DNA from: Arbacia lixula
Taxonomy: Eukaryota > Echinodermata > Echinoidea > Arbacioida > Arbaciidae
Length of the DNA stretch: 64,000 bases
Assembly (NCBI GenBank): GCA_963669155.1
Contig: CAVLGW020000038.1
Span: 21,124 to 85,123, forward strand
Direction: 5' to 3'
Part shown: positions 36,001 through 51,000 of the stretch, piece by piece
How positions within the stretch are numbered: the stretch's first letter is position 1
Layout: each line of letters opens with the position of its first letter
Notes under the pieces: model-generated
What the model saw: only the letters and a program-made list of their open reading frames with translations
What the model was told of the DNA's origin: nothing
The model's database searches: none
Program-made: the position numbers and the translations under genes

Positions 36001-39000
36001 CAGAATCAATTATCGGATTAAATCAAATCAGTCGAGTCATTGTCAGGATTGTCAACATGGTCAAGTTGATATATTTCAAAGTTATTAAAAAAGTTTTCGC
36101 CTGCCCCAATCCCTCCTAATTATGCCAAACGTTTTACAGACCACAGTAACTCCACTGTTATTGGATGTCCTGGACACATACATCCTGTACATGACATACA
36201 CGCCCTTCCTGCCCGTCGAGGTGCAGTGAAATGTCAAACCGGTAAGTTATCCACTTTTGATCCTCTATGAATGATGTGGGTAGGTGAAATGAGACGGGAG
36301 AAACAAGTGAAACTGCCAATATTCTGACTAAAGAGCCTAAATGATCACCAACTATTCGAATGCAAAAGACTCCACCCGTTAGAACTCGCACACGTCACTG
36401 TGCCGTGTGGTATCAGTTACGTACAGCAGGGATGAAATAAACAACGAACTCGCAGAAATTTTGCTCCGAATAAAACATTGATATTAATGCAAGCTCCTTT
36501 TTAATATTTTCGATCGCATGCAAATTGTTAAAAGCCTTTTCTGTATTTGTTTACATGCAAACAAAAATAAGAAGACTTGTGTGGACTAAGAATCAAAGTC
36601 TTCGGAGTTAAACATGTTGCTTTGGATGGATTGTGCCCATTTTCATGAGTATACAGGGTATGTTTGTTCGAATATAAATCAAAATTCAGGACAATTTTGC
36701 AATTAATCTACATGTACAACAAAAAGAAAAGCCCATACTGATCAGGTATGACTCTATTAAGACGATATTAAATTTCAATTAATTTCAAGATGTATATAGA
36801 CAATGATAACTTTCTGTACTCTTTGCGAGTATTTTTTTGTTTTTATAGAGGGGGGGGGGGGAGGGAAAGGCACATATTCCGCAGTTATCATTCACTTGGA
36901 AGCATAGCACGACCATGGGATATGTGCGTTTTATAGTATTACCAGGGAGGTGTTAAGAAGGAGAAGAAACTCGAGCATAATACATTCAAACATCTGTCTG
37001 GGTTCTAACGCGTGTTCATAAATGTCAAAAGCATTACATAATCATGACAATACTTTGTTGTTCAATGTGCCGGACCGACATTTTGTTGTTGTCAACTTGA
37101 AAAGACATTTCTTTATTTGCCCATTTGTCTCTAGAAGCTTTGTTTTTGAGAAAAAAAAATGAAAAATATAATGAAGTTCAGGGCAGATTATGACAACTCC
37201 TTGACTCTGTTTTTTTCGGAGAGTACTGAGGAATCATTTTAAAAATCGGACATATAATATATTTGTATTACTTACAAAATTGACCAATTTCTTTTACGAG
37301 TTGAAAGAAGACTACTGAGCTGGGCCTATGTGTGCGATCACGAACGTGCATACAACACATAGCACATGCAGCTGTTTGATTGAGCTCGAGCGCTCAGAGA
37401 TTTGTACTATACTGTTCACTCGAATACAGTCGACACACATGGCTCTTATTTGGTCACACTGTTCACTTTTGCTTCGTTGCTAAGATATTCATGTCCACTT
37501 TGCAGACATTGCTTTAGATCTATTCTAAAAAAAATTGAGCTATCATTCAGAATAGGCCGATGTTAGAGTGTCGTGAATACTATAACGTTAGATTCTAACA
37601 TTTAATAGAACAGAATACATGTAACGTTTTTTATTATAGTCTATGTTGCTTTTATAAAAACGAGCAGTTAGAAAGCTAGCAGCCGATAGGTATGCCTCCA
37701 CAATGTTGTGACTTGACAGGATAACAATAGGCAACATACATTTTCTGCAAAGTGAGCAATGGTAAAGGTCAAGGGCTATGGCAAATTCCAGGCCCAGTTT
37801 TGACTTTTGAGTGTCTGTTGATTTGTTTTGGAGAGAAGTTTAGCAATAGAGAAAATGGGAAATATTTATACAAGTTCATGAGAGGTCAAAAGTCAAACAA
37901 AGGTTTATAAATGAGTAAATGGAAGCATTATATAGACATATTTCTTCATCAAAGTATCTTAACATAAGCCCATTTGGTTTTGATGGATTTCATGGCATTC
38001 AAGGTCAAATGTCACAAGTTACGCTACTTATGTCTGTGATAATTTTAATGAACTACACTGTCCTGGGTATTAAAGATAGAATATGGGATTTGCACGTCAG
38101 AAAACGGCAAAATGAATGAAATCAGCTACAATCGTTCACAATATGAAGATTAGTATAAACACCTGTCATAGAACCTTTGAGTAGAGTGTGCTGCTTTGTT
38201 GAGAATCTGAACATCTAGACTTGAAAATTGATAGAGACATTAACATGCACGGGCCGTTTCCGGCCGTTACCTGAAGGTCGCGCGGAGTTGCATATCCCAA
38301 ACTAAATCTTTAATTGCTAAGTCCAGAATTGATAGTATGTTGTATGGCAGAGACATTTAACAATTCACTTCACTCTTTGCATCAGTCAAACTGAATAAGC
38401 TGAACATGCATCTAATTCAGAAAAAAAAAGAACTAAAAAAAAAAATACCTACTTATTTCTTAATCCTTATGTCTGAAATATAATACCTAGCCCTAAATTG
38501 AATGCTAAATCTATAATTTACTTGATGGAGTTTATGGTACTTGTAATACTTTTGGTATGGTAATAGCAAGCCCCCATACCGAGCGAATTATGGAAGTTCG
38601 GTGTTAATTGTCTAGATGGTCGTGTTATATAACACTGGTAGTGGTTACAATATAAAAGACCGTACCTGGCTGGTAATGATGAAGTTAACATTGCTTTCAA
38701 ATCGAATAAACCACATCTTTTGCCTTTATTTATCAATTAAACCATCATTATCTCATAGAAAGAGTTAACAAAAAATATACAAACTGTACAATGTTTTCTT
38801 TCCGATGTTCGTATACACCCCATGTAGTACAAGGGGACACAAACACGTACCGTACGCGATGTGTAGTACACGTGTACGCGCTGCAGTGCTAGCGAAATTT
38901 GAAGTCCAGGCACATGCGTACTGCGTTTGCATGAACAATGGCCTCTTTCAAGTGGCTCTGCGGAATACAATTAGCCGATCTGACGCGTTAGCGGTACGGA

Positions 39001-42000
39001 AAAAAAAACCTGTTGATTTGTGTTTGCTGATACCTGTTATGCTCATGGAAGTACTAATGCCGTTAACAGAACGGGACAAGCGAAATGAGACTGGACATTT
39101 GTTTTGTTCTCTCTGCATGAAAAGCCGTTGCCACACAATCATTATCATAATTGTCCAAACACCTGTACAGCACCTGTTGAGAACACATAACTTTTCAGCG
39201 GCGTGACACATGGGTTCAAAGAAAGAAAGTTGCTTCATATCCTTCCATAACACATCCCTGGTATTGCACACATGAAAGACAAGACAATCTGAATAATAAT
39301 TGAAAGGGTTACAACAACATTCATTGATAAAATAACCTTTTATTCCTTTGGCCTATACTCACACGTTTTTCAGATGGATACCTGGGGTGCTTCATGGATG
39401 ACCGGGTTGCCCGCCCATTGGCTACTAGCCCGTGTCCTCCTGGCCCGAACTCTGATTATTCCTGCATAGATAGAGACAACATGACGACGGAGAGCTGCCT
39501 AGAGTACTGCAAGACGCTCAACGAGAGTGACGTCATCATTACGTACGCCGGGGTCAGAGCGGGTAGGGAATGCACCTGTGGCGTCAACACAACAAGCCTG
39601 GGACGTCGGTACGCTGATAATTACTGTAACTCGCCTTGCAGTGGTGATCACAATTACTCCAATTGTGGTGGTCCCAGCCGTATAGCAGTATTCAATAGTA
39701 AGTGCTTGCCAGAATGTTGCTATATCTCCAATATGTTACTTGAAAGGTCATGTTACATGAAAATGTATGTTGACTTTAATAATTTGATGCAGCTTAATAT
39801 TCATATAACCAAATCACTAACTGTTCTATGGAATTATATGTCTTATTTTCTAAAATATTTTTGTATGTTTTCTCAGCACTTATAAGCCCCCCCCCCCCCC
39901 CCCCTCCAGAATATCCTCGAACCATGTACTTATTATGGATGGACTGCGCTCGGATATACTTCCTTCGATCTTTGCTGACCGCCGCCTCATAAAAAAATTC
40001 AAGAATTCAGGTGTTTCAAACAATACGGTGTATTTCTAATTAAGCAGTGCCTTCCTCTGAATAACAAATGAAAACCTGGTTTGAGAAATACGTCAACCGT
40101 TCATAGCTGGGAGCTGGGAGTTCATTGCTGATCTTATTACAAACACTGGAATTATATTGGGGGTGAGCAAAGGGAAATGTTAATAATATTGCAGAAAGAA
40201 TTTGTTCCGTAACTTTTTTTCGGACGTCTCCGCACATGAAATCGAGGTTGTTTCCATGGAAGGTGAAACGATTTACAAGATATTTGAAAGGAAATATATT
40301 TGCCCAATGTGCGATATGGATGCATTTCTCTGACATGTTTTCGACAGTATTCTCGATTTATCGAAAAAACGAAGCAACAACATAATCTGAAATTCACAGA
40401 ATCGTATCAATATACGATGTTCTACTACTGCACATGCACTTCAGTACATGAAGTGGTTCTGAAATCTTCTGCGCATATACTGAATATACATTCTTCTAAA
40501 TGCATCCAAACTTTGTCTTGCGTATTTGCCGGCGGATCTCCCTCGATTAATGAGCTAAATAGTCCGGGAGCCCAGAAGATTTATTCATGTGAAAAGGGCC
40601 GGAACAACTGATCCCATAGGTCGAAAGGATATACCCTGGGCATCACAAAAATGTTTTGCTGGCAAGGTGTACCCGATGCTTTTCCCCCCAAATCACCATA
40701 AATGTGAGGTCACTACCGAAAAGCCTTTTTTTTTTCAAAAATGGTTGGAATATAATACATGGTACCATCATAACAAAGGTGTTCACACACATTTTTTTTA
40801 TGCACAATTATCAAAATTGATTGGTATAGTTTGGTTGCCTAGTAAATATGCAACATCATCATTGACTTGTTTTTGCAATGGCAGCTCTATGGGCGACGTC
40901 GATGACGACGATATGTCGCGACGACGACAGCAAAATGCAACACTTTTGTTCGTTTTTTGTGCTCTTTTTCGGTTAAAACTTTTTCAATTCTTGTTGTTCA
41001 CAAACCATTCCAAATATTTATTTCAAACTTAGTTTGCTGTGTTTGGCATTTCTCAAGCTTTTCAAAACATGTAAAAATGTGATATTTGGTCACGCTAATG
41101 GTCATCTCCTGACCAATAATAGAGCGTAACGTTTTGGTAGAATGCACGTAAAGTCGGACAAAATAATGCGTACGTCCTATATACGCGTATATTCTGGATA
41201 CGTGCTACTTTTTGGTTGAAACGTTTCAAATCTTTGTAATCCAAGAACCATACCCCACATTTCCTTTCAAGTTAGCCTGATGTTTTTGGCATTTCTTCCA
41301 CTTTTCAACACATATATGGATGTTACATATTGTCACACCTATGGTCATCTCTTGGCCAATAATATAACGGAGCATTTTGGAAGAATTGCGTGAAATCGGA
41401 CAAAATATTGCGTATTAACTGTTCATGTGTATATTCTGTAGGCGTGTTACTTATTGTTTGAAACTGTTTAGATCCTTGTACTTCAAGAACCATACAACAT
41501 ATTCATGATATTACTTTCCGACATGTTCTGGTGATTTTGGCATTCCTTCCACCTTTCAAAACATATAATGATGTCACATATTATCACGCTTATAGTCATC
41601 TACTGACCAATAGCATAATGTCACATTTTGGAAGAACGAACGTAAAATCCGACAAAATACTGCGTACGTTCCATAAACGCGTACAATTTTGGATAAGTAT
41701 TACTCTTCGGTTGAAACTTGTTAAAATCATTGTAATCCAAGAGCCGTACCATACATTTCCTTTCAATTTGCTCTGATGTTTTTGGCTTTTGTTCAGCTTT
41801 TCAAAACGTATATGGATCTTACACATTGTCACACCTATGGTCATTTCCTGACCAATATGTAACGGAGCGTTTTGGAAGAATTGAGTGAAATCGGACAAAA
41901 TATTGCGTATTAACTGCATACGTCTATATTCTGTATGCGTGTTACTTTTCAGTTGAAACTGTTTAGATTCTTGTACTTCAAGGACCATACAACATATTAC

Positions 42001-45000
42001 TTTTCGACATGTTCTGGTGATTTTGGCATTCCTTCCACCTTTCAAAACATGTTTTGATGTTACATATTATCACGCTTATAGTCATCTACTGACCAATAAC
42101 ATAATGTCACATTTTGGAAGAACGAATGTAAAATCCGACAAAATACTGCGTACGTTCTATAAACGCGTATAATTTTGGATACGTTTTACTCTTCGGTTGA
42201 AACCTGTTAAAATCATTTTAATCCAATAACCATACCACACATTTCCATTTAATTTGTTCTGATGTTTTTGTTTTTTGTTCCGCTTTTCAAAACATGTATG
42301 GATGTTACATATTGTCACATCTATGGTCATCCCCAGACCAATAATGTAACGGAGCATTTTGGAAGAATTGAGTGAAATCGGACAAAATTCAGGGTATTAA
42401 CTGCATATGTGTATATTCTGTACGCGTGTTACTGGATAGTTAAAACTTTTTAGATCCTTGTACTTCAAGAACCATACATCATATTACATTTCGACATGCT
42501 CTGATGTTTTAGACATCTCTTTCGCCTTTCAAAACATGGATGTTACATATTGTCACGCTTATAGTCATCTCCTGACTAATAGCATAAAGTAACGTTTCAG
42601 GAAAGTGAGCTTAAAATCGGACAAAATATTGTGGATACCCAGTGCGTTCGGTGTATGTGTTCTGGATGCCTGATACTTTTTGCTTGACACTATTCATATC
42701 CCTATTGCTGACAATCAATTAGAATATTTTTCTTTCAGACTTGCTCTGATCTTTTGGCATCTGTTCCGCATTTCAGTAAATATATGGATTTCACACGTTG
42801 TTACACTTATGGTCATCTAACATCACTAATGTTCAATAATATATAAAAACATTATGCAAGAATGCGCGTAATATCAGACAAAATAGTGTGTCGATTCTAC
42901 ATATAATTTATGCCCTTTTTTGGAACGAAACCTTTAAACTTATTGTTGTTCAAAAAGTATCCAACATATTTCTTCTAAACTTGTAGTAATGTTTTTGGCT
43001 TATTGTCTGCTTTTTAAGATATATGCCTATTGTCATATTTAGTAAGGATATAATCGTAAATAGGGTATTCACATCAAAACAGACAATAATGTTGATCTTG
43101 CTTTCCTTACACATGGGCAATATCAACATCATTTTTTTTTTCTGGCGATGGAAGCGCCCTGGGCTACGTCAAAGATGACGGCTTGTCGCGGTGCCGTCTG
43201 TGAAAGCGGCATTTTTTTTTTCATTTTCAAGTATTACTGGTTTTGATATAAAGTAAGTGAAAATGTTGCGTTCGGCAGATTGCTTTCCAAGTTGCTTTGA
43301 ACTTTTGGATTTTTCTTTTGGTGGGGGATGAAATCCACTATAAATTGCGAAATACCAATGTTGCTTACAATTCAAGAACGACGGCCGAATAACGCCGAAG
43401 TATGTTTGATTCTACTTTGTCGATGAGGTGCACTGTGTACATTAATGTATTGATACGTGGCAGATTGATAGCCATGACCTTCGACCCAGTGGTGACGGCA
43501 GAATGGTTCTACCATGATAACGGCATGATAACGGCATGATACTAACTCCAACTTTTAACTCAGTTGCCTGCATGTAATGGGCGCAATAGCTCATGTGTTT
43601 TCCGGCGACATCGACGACGAAGGCGTGCAGCGGCCATGTCTGTTTTGGTGTTGAAATTTTGCATGTACATGTATCATAATCCGTTTGACATGATCCGTTC
43701 ACACTATAACTAGGTATGGACCACATTGAGGGTGCCCTGTTAATCCTGATAGTGGTGATGATTACGGGGCCACATTACGGGACCGTGACTACATTCCAAA
43801 TCTTGTTAGATTTCACGACTGCTTTAAATTGTTTTGAAATTATGAAATAGTTAAGATCAAACCCGTTATAATGCAAAACGGTTCAGTCATGATTCGTTTG
43901 TAATTTCTTGATTAGCAAATATTAAGGTGCGGGGTGAGCCTTCTTCAATGGATGATTTTGAGTTTGTGATCAAGGAGGTTATAGGATTTATATCAAATCG
44001 ACGACCCGAAAGCCATGAATATGAATTATAACATAAAGCTGGGTTTTAAGTAAACAAATATTCGAACTGTTACACGTACGTGAACAAAATGCTTGATCGT
44101 TGGTGAATAATGATGTGTCTGTGTTTTACGATTATAGCATAAGCTGGAGCTGGAAAATAGTTTGGCCACCATACACATTGTCACACTCAAATAGATTTAC
44201 AGCACTTTTGAATAATGTAAAAGTGACTTTTCGAAAGATTTCCGGAATGTTACCAAACACTCTTGGTTTGCGTCATTTGGGCAATTATGCTCGTGAAAGC
44301 AAAATATCTACTAGAGGCTCACATCTAGCATGTCTAGTATGTCTAATGTGTTTGTGAAAGTAATCTGTCAAACGAATTCTTGCCAAATTTAACTATAAGC
44401 TCAAACGGATATTTTAAATATAATTACATTTCGCAGACGTCGCTATTTCATGTCTCCGTCGCCAATATCACCCTGGGCGTCGCCATTGCCAACTCACATG
44501 GGTAGTTGCGCCCATACACTAGGCGACCGACATGGCAGAGTTAAACCAAACTGAGTAATCTAACGAAATTGTACAATGTAACATATTGTATGATATTATT
44601 ATGTACATGTATCATTTTACTTTATTGCGCAAAATAAAAAAGTGATGTCCGTATAGTTGATTTTGGCGGGGAGGCCACGGTTGTATGCACGACCCGCCAT
44701 GCAGCAACTCATTTTTGTGAAACTCATCGACAAAATAGAATATACTTTGGAATTATTCAGCCGTCGGTCTCAAATCCTAACCAACTTAGGTTTTACCAAA
44801 GTAATATTTTGTTTCTAATTGCTACCAGCCAAAACTTCATAGAAGCTTCGAATGCTTTTAAGATGCAATATTTTAACTTAGTTTACACCAAAATCCCGTG
44901 AAAATGAGAATAAACTGCTTTTCGCCGAGGGTACGTCAACCGGCTGCCGTCGTCAACATCGCCAGGAAAAAACTAAATGTCGATATTGCCCATGAAAAGA

Positions 45001-48000
45001 CAAGCGAGGTGAACAAAATTGAATATTGTAACTTGTAAATACATGTATATGTTTTAATTTTAGTACCTTACTTAATATGATATTGCTATTTCATAGATCC
45101 TCCACCGGTCTTTCCAGTAGTGATGCCACAAATACAAATTCGATCATTTTGGAGGGTAATCTACGAGATGTCCGCTATAAATTAATGTAATTTCCTTATG
45201 GACGTACATGTATTGGCTGACATACTACAACCCAACCCAAACCGTCAGGGCTGTCGATGTAAAACTCTAGAAAATTGATTCATTAAGCTAGATTTTGTAT
45301 AATGAGCAACATACTGCAGTGTAGTTTGTTTTATTTGTTCACATTATTTTGCATACATTGATACGATAACCCGAAAGTGAACACAAGCTTGATCACAAAT
45401 GTCGTTATACGCTCATAGCGACGACGACAACTTAAGTTTTAAACAAAGTATCCTTAAGTTTATAATACAGAGAATGATATCTCAAGCGAAGGACTCTCAA
45501 TGTAGGCAAGGATTATAAAATAAACGCCATATCTTATACGATTTTACGCGGATTCTTCCAAAATGTTGCGTTTCATTATTGGTCAGGAGATCACCATAAG
45601 GCTAGCGTTTCAATATGCAACATCCTTAAACATTAGAACAAGTCCGAAAGATATATTGTGGAATGTTCTTTTTTTAACTATAGGGATATGTAAAAAAAAA
45701 AATCAACCAAAAAGTAACGCGCATCCAGCATAATTTTGTCCAGAATGGACACGTATAAAACGTATACGAAGTGATTTGTCCGATTTTACTTCAAAAAACC
45801 ATACGTTATGTTATTGGTCAGTGGATGACAATTAGCGTGAAAATATATAACATCCATATACGTTTTGAAAGGTGGAAGGGATGCCGAAGTCACCAGAACA
45901 TGTCGGAAAGTAATATGTTGTATGGTTCTTGAAGTACAAGGATCTAGAAAGTTCCAATCCAAAAGTAACACGCATACAGAGTATACACGTATGCATTTGA
46001 TACGCAAAATTGTGTCAGATTTTACGCAATTCTTCCAAAATGCTCCGTTACATAATTGGACAAGAAATTAACATAGTTATGACATTATGTAACACCCATA
46101 TATGTTTTGAAAATGGCAACAAATGCAAAAAACATCAGAACAAATTAAAAAGAAATGTGTGGCACGGTTCTTGGATTACAATGATTTTAACAAGTTTCAA
46201 CCGAAGAGTAATGCACGTATCCAAAATATACGCGTTTATAGAACGTACTCGGTATTTTGTCGGATTTTACGCTCGTTCTTTCAAAATGTGACATTATGTT
46301 ATTGGTCAGTAGATGACTATAAGCGTGATAATATGTGACATCATTATATGTTTTGAAAGGTGGAAGGAATGCCAAAATCACCAGACCATGTCGGAAAGTA
46401 ATATGTTGTATGGTTCTTGAAGTACGAGGATCTAAACAGTTTTAAACAATAAGTAACACGCCTACAGAATATACACATGAGCAGTTAATATGCAATATTT
46501 TGTCCGATTTCACGCAATTCTTCCAAAATGCTCCGTTATATTATTGGCCAGGAGATGACCATAGGTGTGACAATATGTAACATCCGTATATGTGTTGAAA
46601 AGCGGAAGAAATGCCAAAAACATCAGGCTAACTTTAAAGGAAATGTGGGGTATGGTTCTTTGATCACAAAGATTTGAAACGTTTCAACCCAAAAGTAGCA
46701 CATATCCAGAATATACGCGTATATAGGACGTACGCATTATTTTGTCCGACTTTACGTGCATTCTACCAAAACGTTACGCTCTATTATTGGTCAGGAGATG
46801 GCCATTAGCGTGACCAAATATCACATTTTTATATGTTTTGAAAAGCTTGAGAAATGCCAAACACAGCAAACTAAGTTTAAAATAAATATTTGGAATGGTT
46901 TGTGAACCACAAGAATTGAAAAAGTTTGAACAGAAAAGGAACACAAAAAACGAACAAAAGTGTTGCATTTTGCTGACGTCGTCGCGACATGTCGTCGTCA
47001 TTGACGTCGGCCAAAGAGCTGCCATTGCAAAAACAAGTCAATAATAATGTTGCACATTTACTAGGCAACCAAACTATACCAATCAAGTTTGATAATTGTG
47101 CATAAAAATTGTGCATAAAAATAACACCTTTGTTATGATGGTACCATATATTATATTCCAACCATTTTTGAAAAAAGGGGCTTTTCGGTAGTGACGGCAC
47201 ATTTATGGTGATTTGGGAGGAAAAGCATCGGGTACACTTTGCCAGCAAAACATTTTTGTGATGCCCAGGGTATATCCTTTTGACCTATGGGGTCAGTTGT
47301 TCCGGCCCTTTTCACATGAATAAATCTTCTGGGCTCCCGGACTAAAACGCGTAAAATATTTTATTGTGATATCAATGCACGCGACTGCTGTAGGAATGAA
47401 TTACACTTCGTGCCGACTCCATTTCTTACACCTCTCTGCTCCAACTCAAGATTACCCTTGTGACATCATCAAAGGTAGAAATTAGCAGGATAATAGACAG
47501 AATTTACGCACAAACTAAACATTGTAATGACTACCTACCTGCAAGTGCTTAGAATAGCATCACGTTTAAACAATGCATTTTTTTTTCTTGGCATAGCTAG
47601 TACATTTCTGACAAAAGGAAAGAATTATTCCCACATAAAAAGTTGTCAGATGGTATTGTGTGAAGACATGTGATGCTCTTGTGGGCAGGTGGAGGTAGTC
47701 ATTTCAATGTTCAGTTTGTGCATACATTCTGTTAATTTCTACCTTTGATGATGTCCCAGGGGGAATATTGAGTTGGAGGATATTCTGGAGGCGGGGCTTA
47801 TCAGTGCTAAGAAGAAATAAAGACAAATTATTTTAAAATATAGAACCTAGATACCATTGAACAGTTAGGGATTTTGTTACATACATATTAATTTGCATCA
47901 AATTAAGTCAACATGCCAAATGACTTTTAAAGGTGATGGGTAGTAGTTATGTTGCCAAGACAACGGAACCCGTAAGAAATGTAGTGTTGTTCTGCCATAA

Positions 48001-51000
48001 ACATGTGTTCTGCTCTTGTTTGTTTTTTTGGATACCAGGAAGGAACCACCTTAAAATGTACAAGATTATTCAAATCAAACTGAACCCACGTTTGATGATA
48101 ATGGCAGACTAGACTAGCAATAATAACATGCCATCATAATTTCCCATACTTCCCCTTACCTGTAATATCTAAACTTAACTCCCATGATCATGATAATTAG
48201 GTTTCTTTGTATAGACGAAAAGCCTGTGTGATTGTGCATATGACACTTCCACAATATGCAATTTGAAGAAAACTAAAAACTTGCACACTTACAGGTATGA
48301 TTTTTAAAGCTAATTAAGGTGTTTAATAAACAATTTTGAAGGCCAAGAGTGCTTTACTTTGTTGACTCCCAAAGGATTTATTTCTTTAAGATGTTCTACC
48401 TCGTAACATAAAGTCATTTCTTTTTTTTTTCTTTTTTTGTTGGTAAGGGAAGCAAAATTGAAGTGAAACGGTGTTGGAGAAACGTAGTTTAATCAAAAGG
48501 TTAATTAAGTCATTCATCTATTCATTTATTTTCCCCTGTTGGGATAGATGACCGTGGTCAGCTAAAAGCTTTTCTTGACTCGGGTCTAAACCATTGATAA
48601 AAACAACATTCTTATAGTTGATTTACAATAGTGAAAACTTAACAACATGACAGAAAATTAACACTGATAGCTACAATTCAAAAGGACAAGAACAAATGTA
48701 TAAAGCAGAAGATGCATAGATGAAAAAAAAATCCAAAAGAAAAACATGTAAATGACCATCTCGCCACCACATTTTGTGTTCCCATGGTGACACCATCATT
48801 AGTTACCATGGTTACCAGTGAGCCTGATGAGCCAGAAGCCCCCACGCATTGTGTACGCCCCTCTCCGGATCCAACGGACACCACCACTGAATCGTACACC
48901 ACCATGACCACCAAACGAACCGACGTCGCCACTAAAGCGTACACCACCACCCCGGCGGACGCCACCACCCGAACCGACGCCATTCCAGCGAAAACCGATC
49001 GTGACTGGTGCCTCCGTAGATCTGACGGAAATGCTGGTTAGTATATTGGCATGGGTGCTAGATATACGTGTTAGATTTTGTACTTGAGTACTAGATATTC
49101 AGATTAGGATGAAGACTTGCAATGGGTGCTGATATGCAGGTTATTATGGGGGCTTTGTTGTCAGCTGTGCCAAATATATTCATTTAGTACAGTGGCATAC
49201 ATTCATGCTACAATTATGCCTGTTATCATAGGGATTGGGGTGCTAAGTATTAGCACGTAGTATAAAGACCGGGTTAGTACTTGGGTGCTAGATATACATA
49301 TTAGTGTCCGGATTTGCGTGCTATGCAGGCTAGTATAATACTTATTTATTTCCAAGACTTAAAACAGGGTGGTCCATTAACATAAGTGGTCTTCCATGAG
49401 GTCATATATCTGTATATAGGGGCATGGGTACTAAATATGCAGTCTAGTTTCGGGGCAGGGGTGATTGATATGCAGGTTAGTACTATTATAGAGGCAGTGA
49501 TAATAAGTGTACGTTATATTAAGCTACGACTATCATGCGGCTGATGTTATAGTTTGTCTCCGTTGACCCCTATTCTGACTCGGAATTCGAAATTCACTCC
49601 TGACGCGCAACCGCTAAATATCGCGACATGCCTTATCATGACTTGTTCTTTTAAAGTGTCTTGCAACTTTTGACACCACATGTAAAAAAATCGGCCAAAC
49701 TGTTCAGAGCTTATGCAAAATTATGTAATCGCATTATGTAATCGCCTAAAAATCTGACAAAATATTAGATTTTGCATAAGTTCGTGTACAAAATACTGTT
49801 ATTCCTAAACTGTTCTTCATTACCGTCAATTGTGCCTTCTAGGCATTTTGCTTGATCACATAAGTCTTGAAATGTATCAAAATGAATAATTATCTGAAGC
49901 AAAAGAAAAATGATTTAAATGAAGAAAAACAGTAGAATACATACGAAATTTAATTTTAATTTCAAAGTATTTTGATATGGAGTTGTCGATTATGCTACTC
50001 GGCATATGAAGAGAAAGTTTGACTTTCATATCATCTTTTTTTCGATGAAATATACAGAGATTTGTCAAATATGCATCTAATTTTCATAAATCACAATTTA
50101 GCAAAACAATTTTTTTTTCCTAGAACGAGTCAAAACCTGCCCTCAAAAAGCCCGGTCAGAATAGGATTAACTTGGTTGTTGCAACCGAACTGTTTGAAAA
50201 GATTACTTTAACTGATACCATTATGTAAGTAACATCATTAATGGACCCACTGAAATTGTGACCTGTCAAATTTGCGGTGGTAGTTTCAATGTAGTTGATG
50301 ATTAATTGCCATCGACGGATACCGAAATAACGTCGCCTGCTTGTTGAAGTGCCAAGTGGATGAAACATTGCAGGTACATAACCTGAAACAAAGAACAATT
50401 AATACATTGTAGATATGTTTAGGTTTTATGCTCAATAAAGGTCCATTTTCTTATTTTCTTTTTTTTTTGGAAGCCCGCAACGCAGGAATAGGTGTCGGAG
50501 TCGGAATAGTGTTGTTAGCAGTCATGACTGTGGTCAACGTGTACGTCTATGCACAGACACGCAAGTAAGAATTGTTAGCTGATCTCGTGTTAAGTTTTAC
50601 GTAAAGGCTATCTGGTGTATAAAGCACCTGAATGGTGTTAGATCGGGACAGTATTGTTCACTGTCGAGCTAGTTGTCTTATGTGCTCTCTCATGTGACGT
50701 CACATTGTGTACGTTGCAATCAGCCATACTAACCTCACGATAATTTGTATGAAATCTTACAGTCATAGCTTCACCCACTTTTTAGGAAAAGTGATTAACT
50801 ATCTTTGTTTGTTTACACGGAACGAATGGCACCATTGTCTATATTTATAATCGCATTGCCTCTGTCAGTGTGCAATGTGTTGGTCCATGGGCATTGCTCG
50901 CATTGATCGTATGCACCATTGCGCAAACCTGAGCGGACAACGGTCTCCGGTCTCTAGGCTGTAAGAATCGTAATGTTAATGGCGACCCTTTCAAAACCTC

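Noticed and set aside
39698-39885. Continuation of the WSC reading frame past 39697
   Set aside because: Lies beyond a consensus donor (GTAAGT) conserved in gene A; AT-rich, low-similarity intron read-through.
41531-42357. Several 65-150 codon frames with similar peptides
   Set aside because: Products of the 245-bp repeat units in the foldback arms; both strands and both arms give similar frames, with no coding bias.
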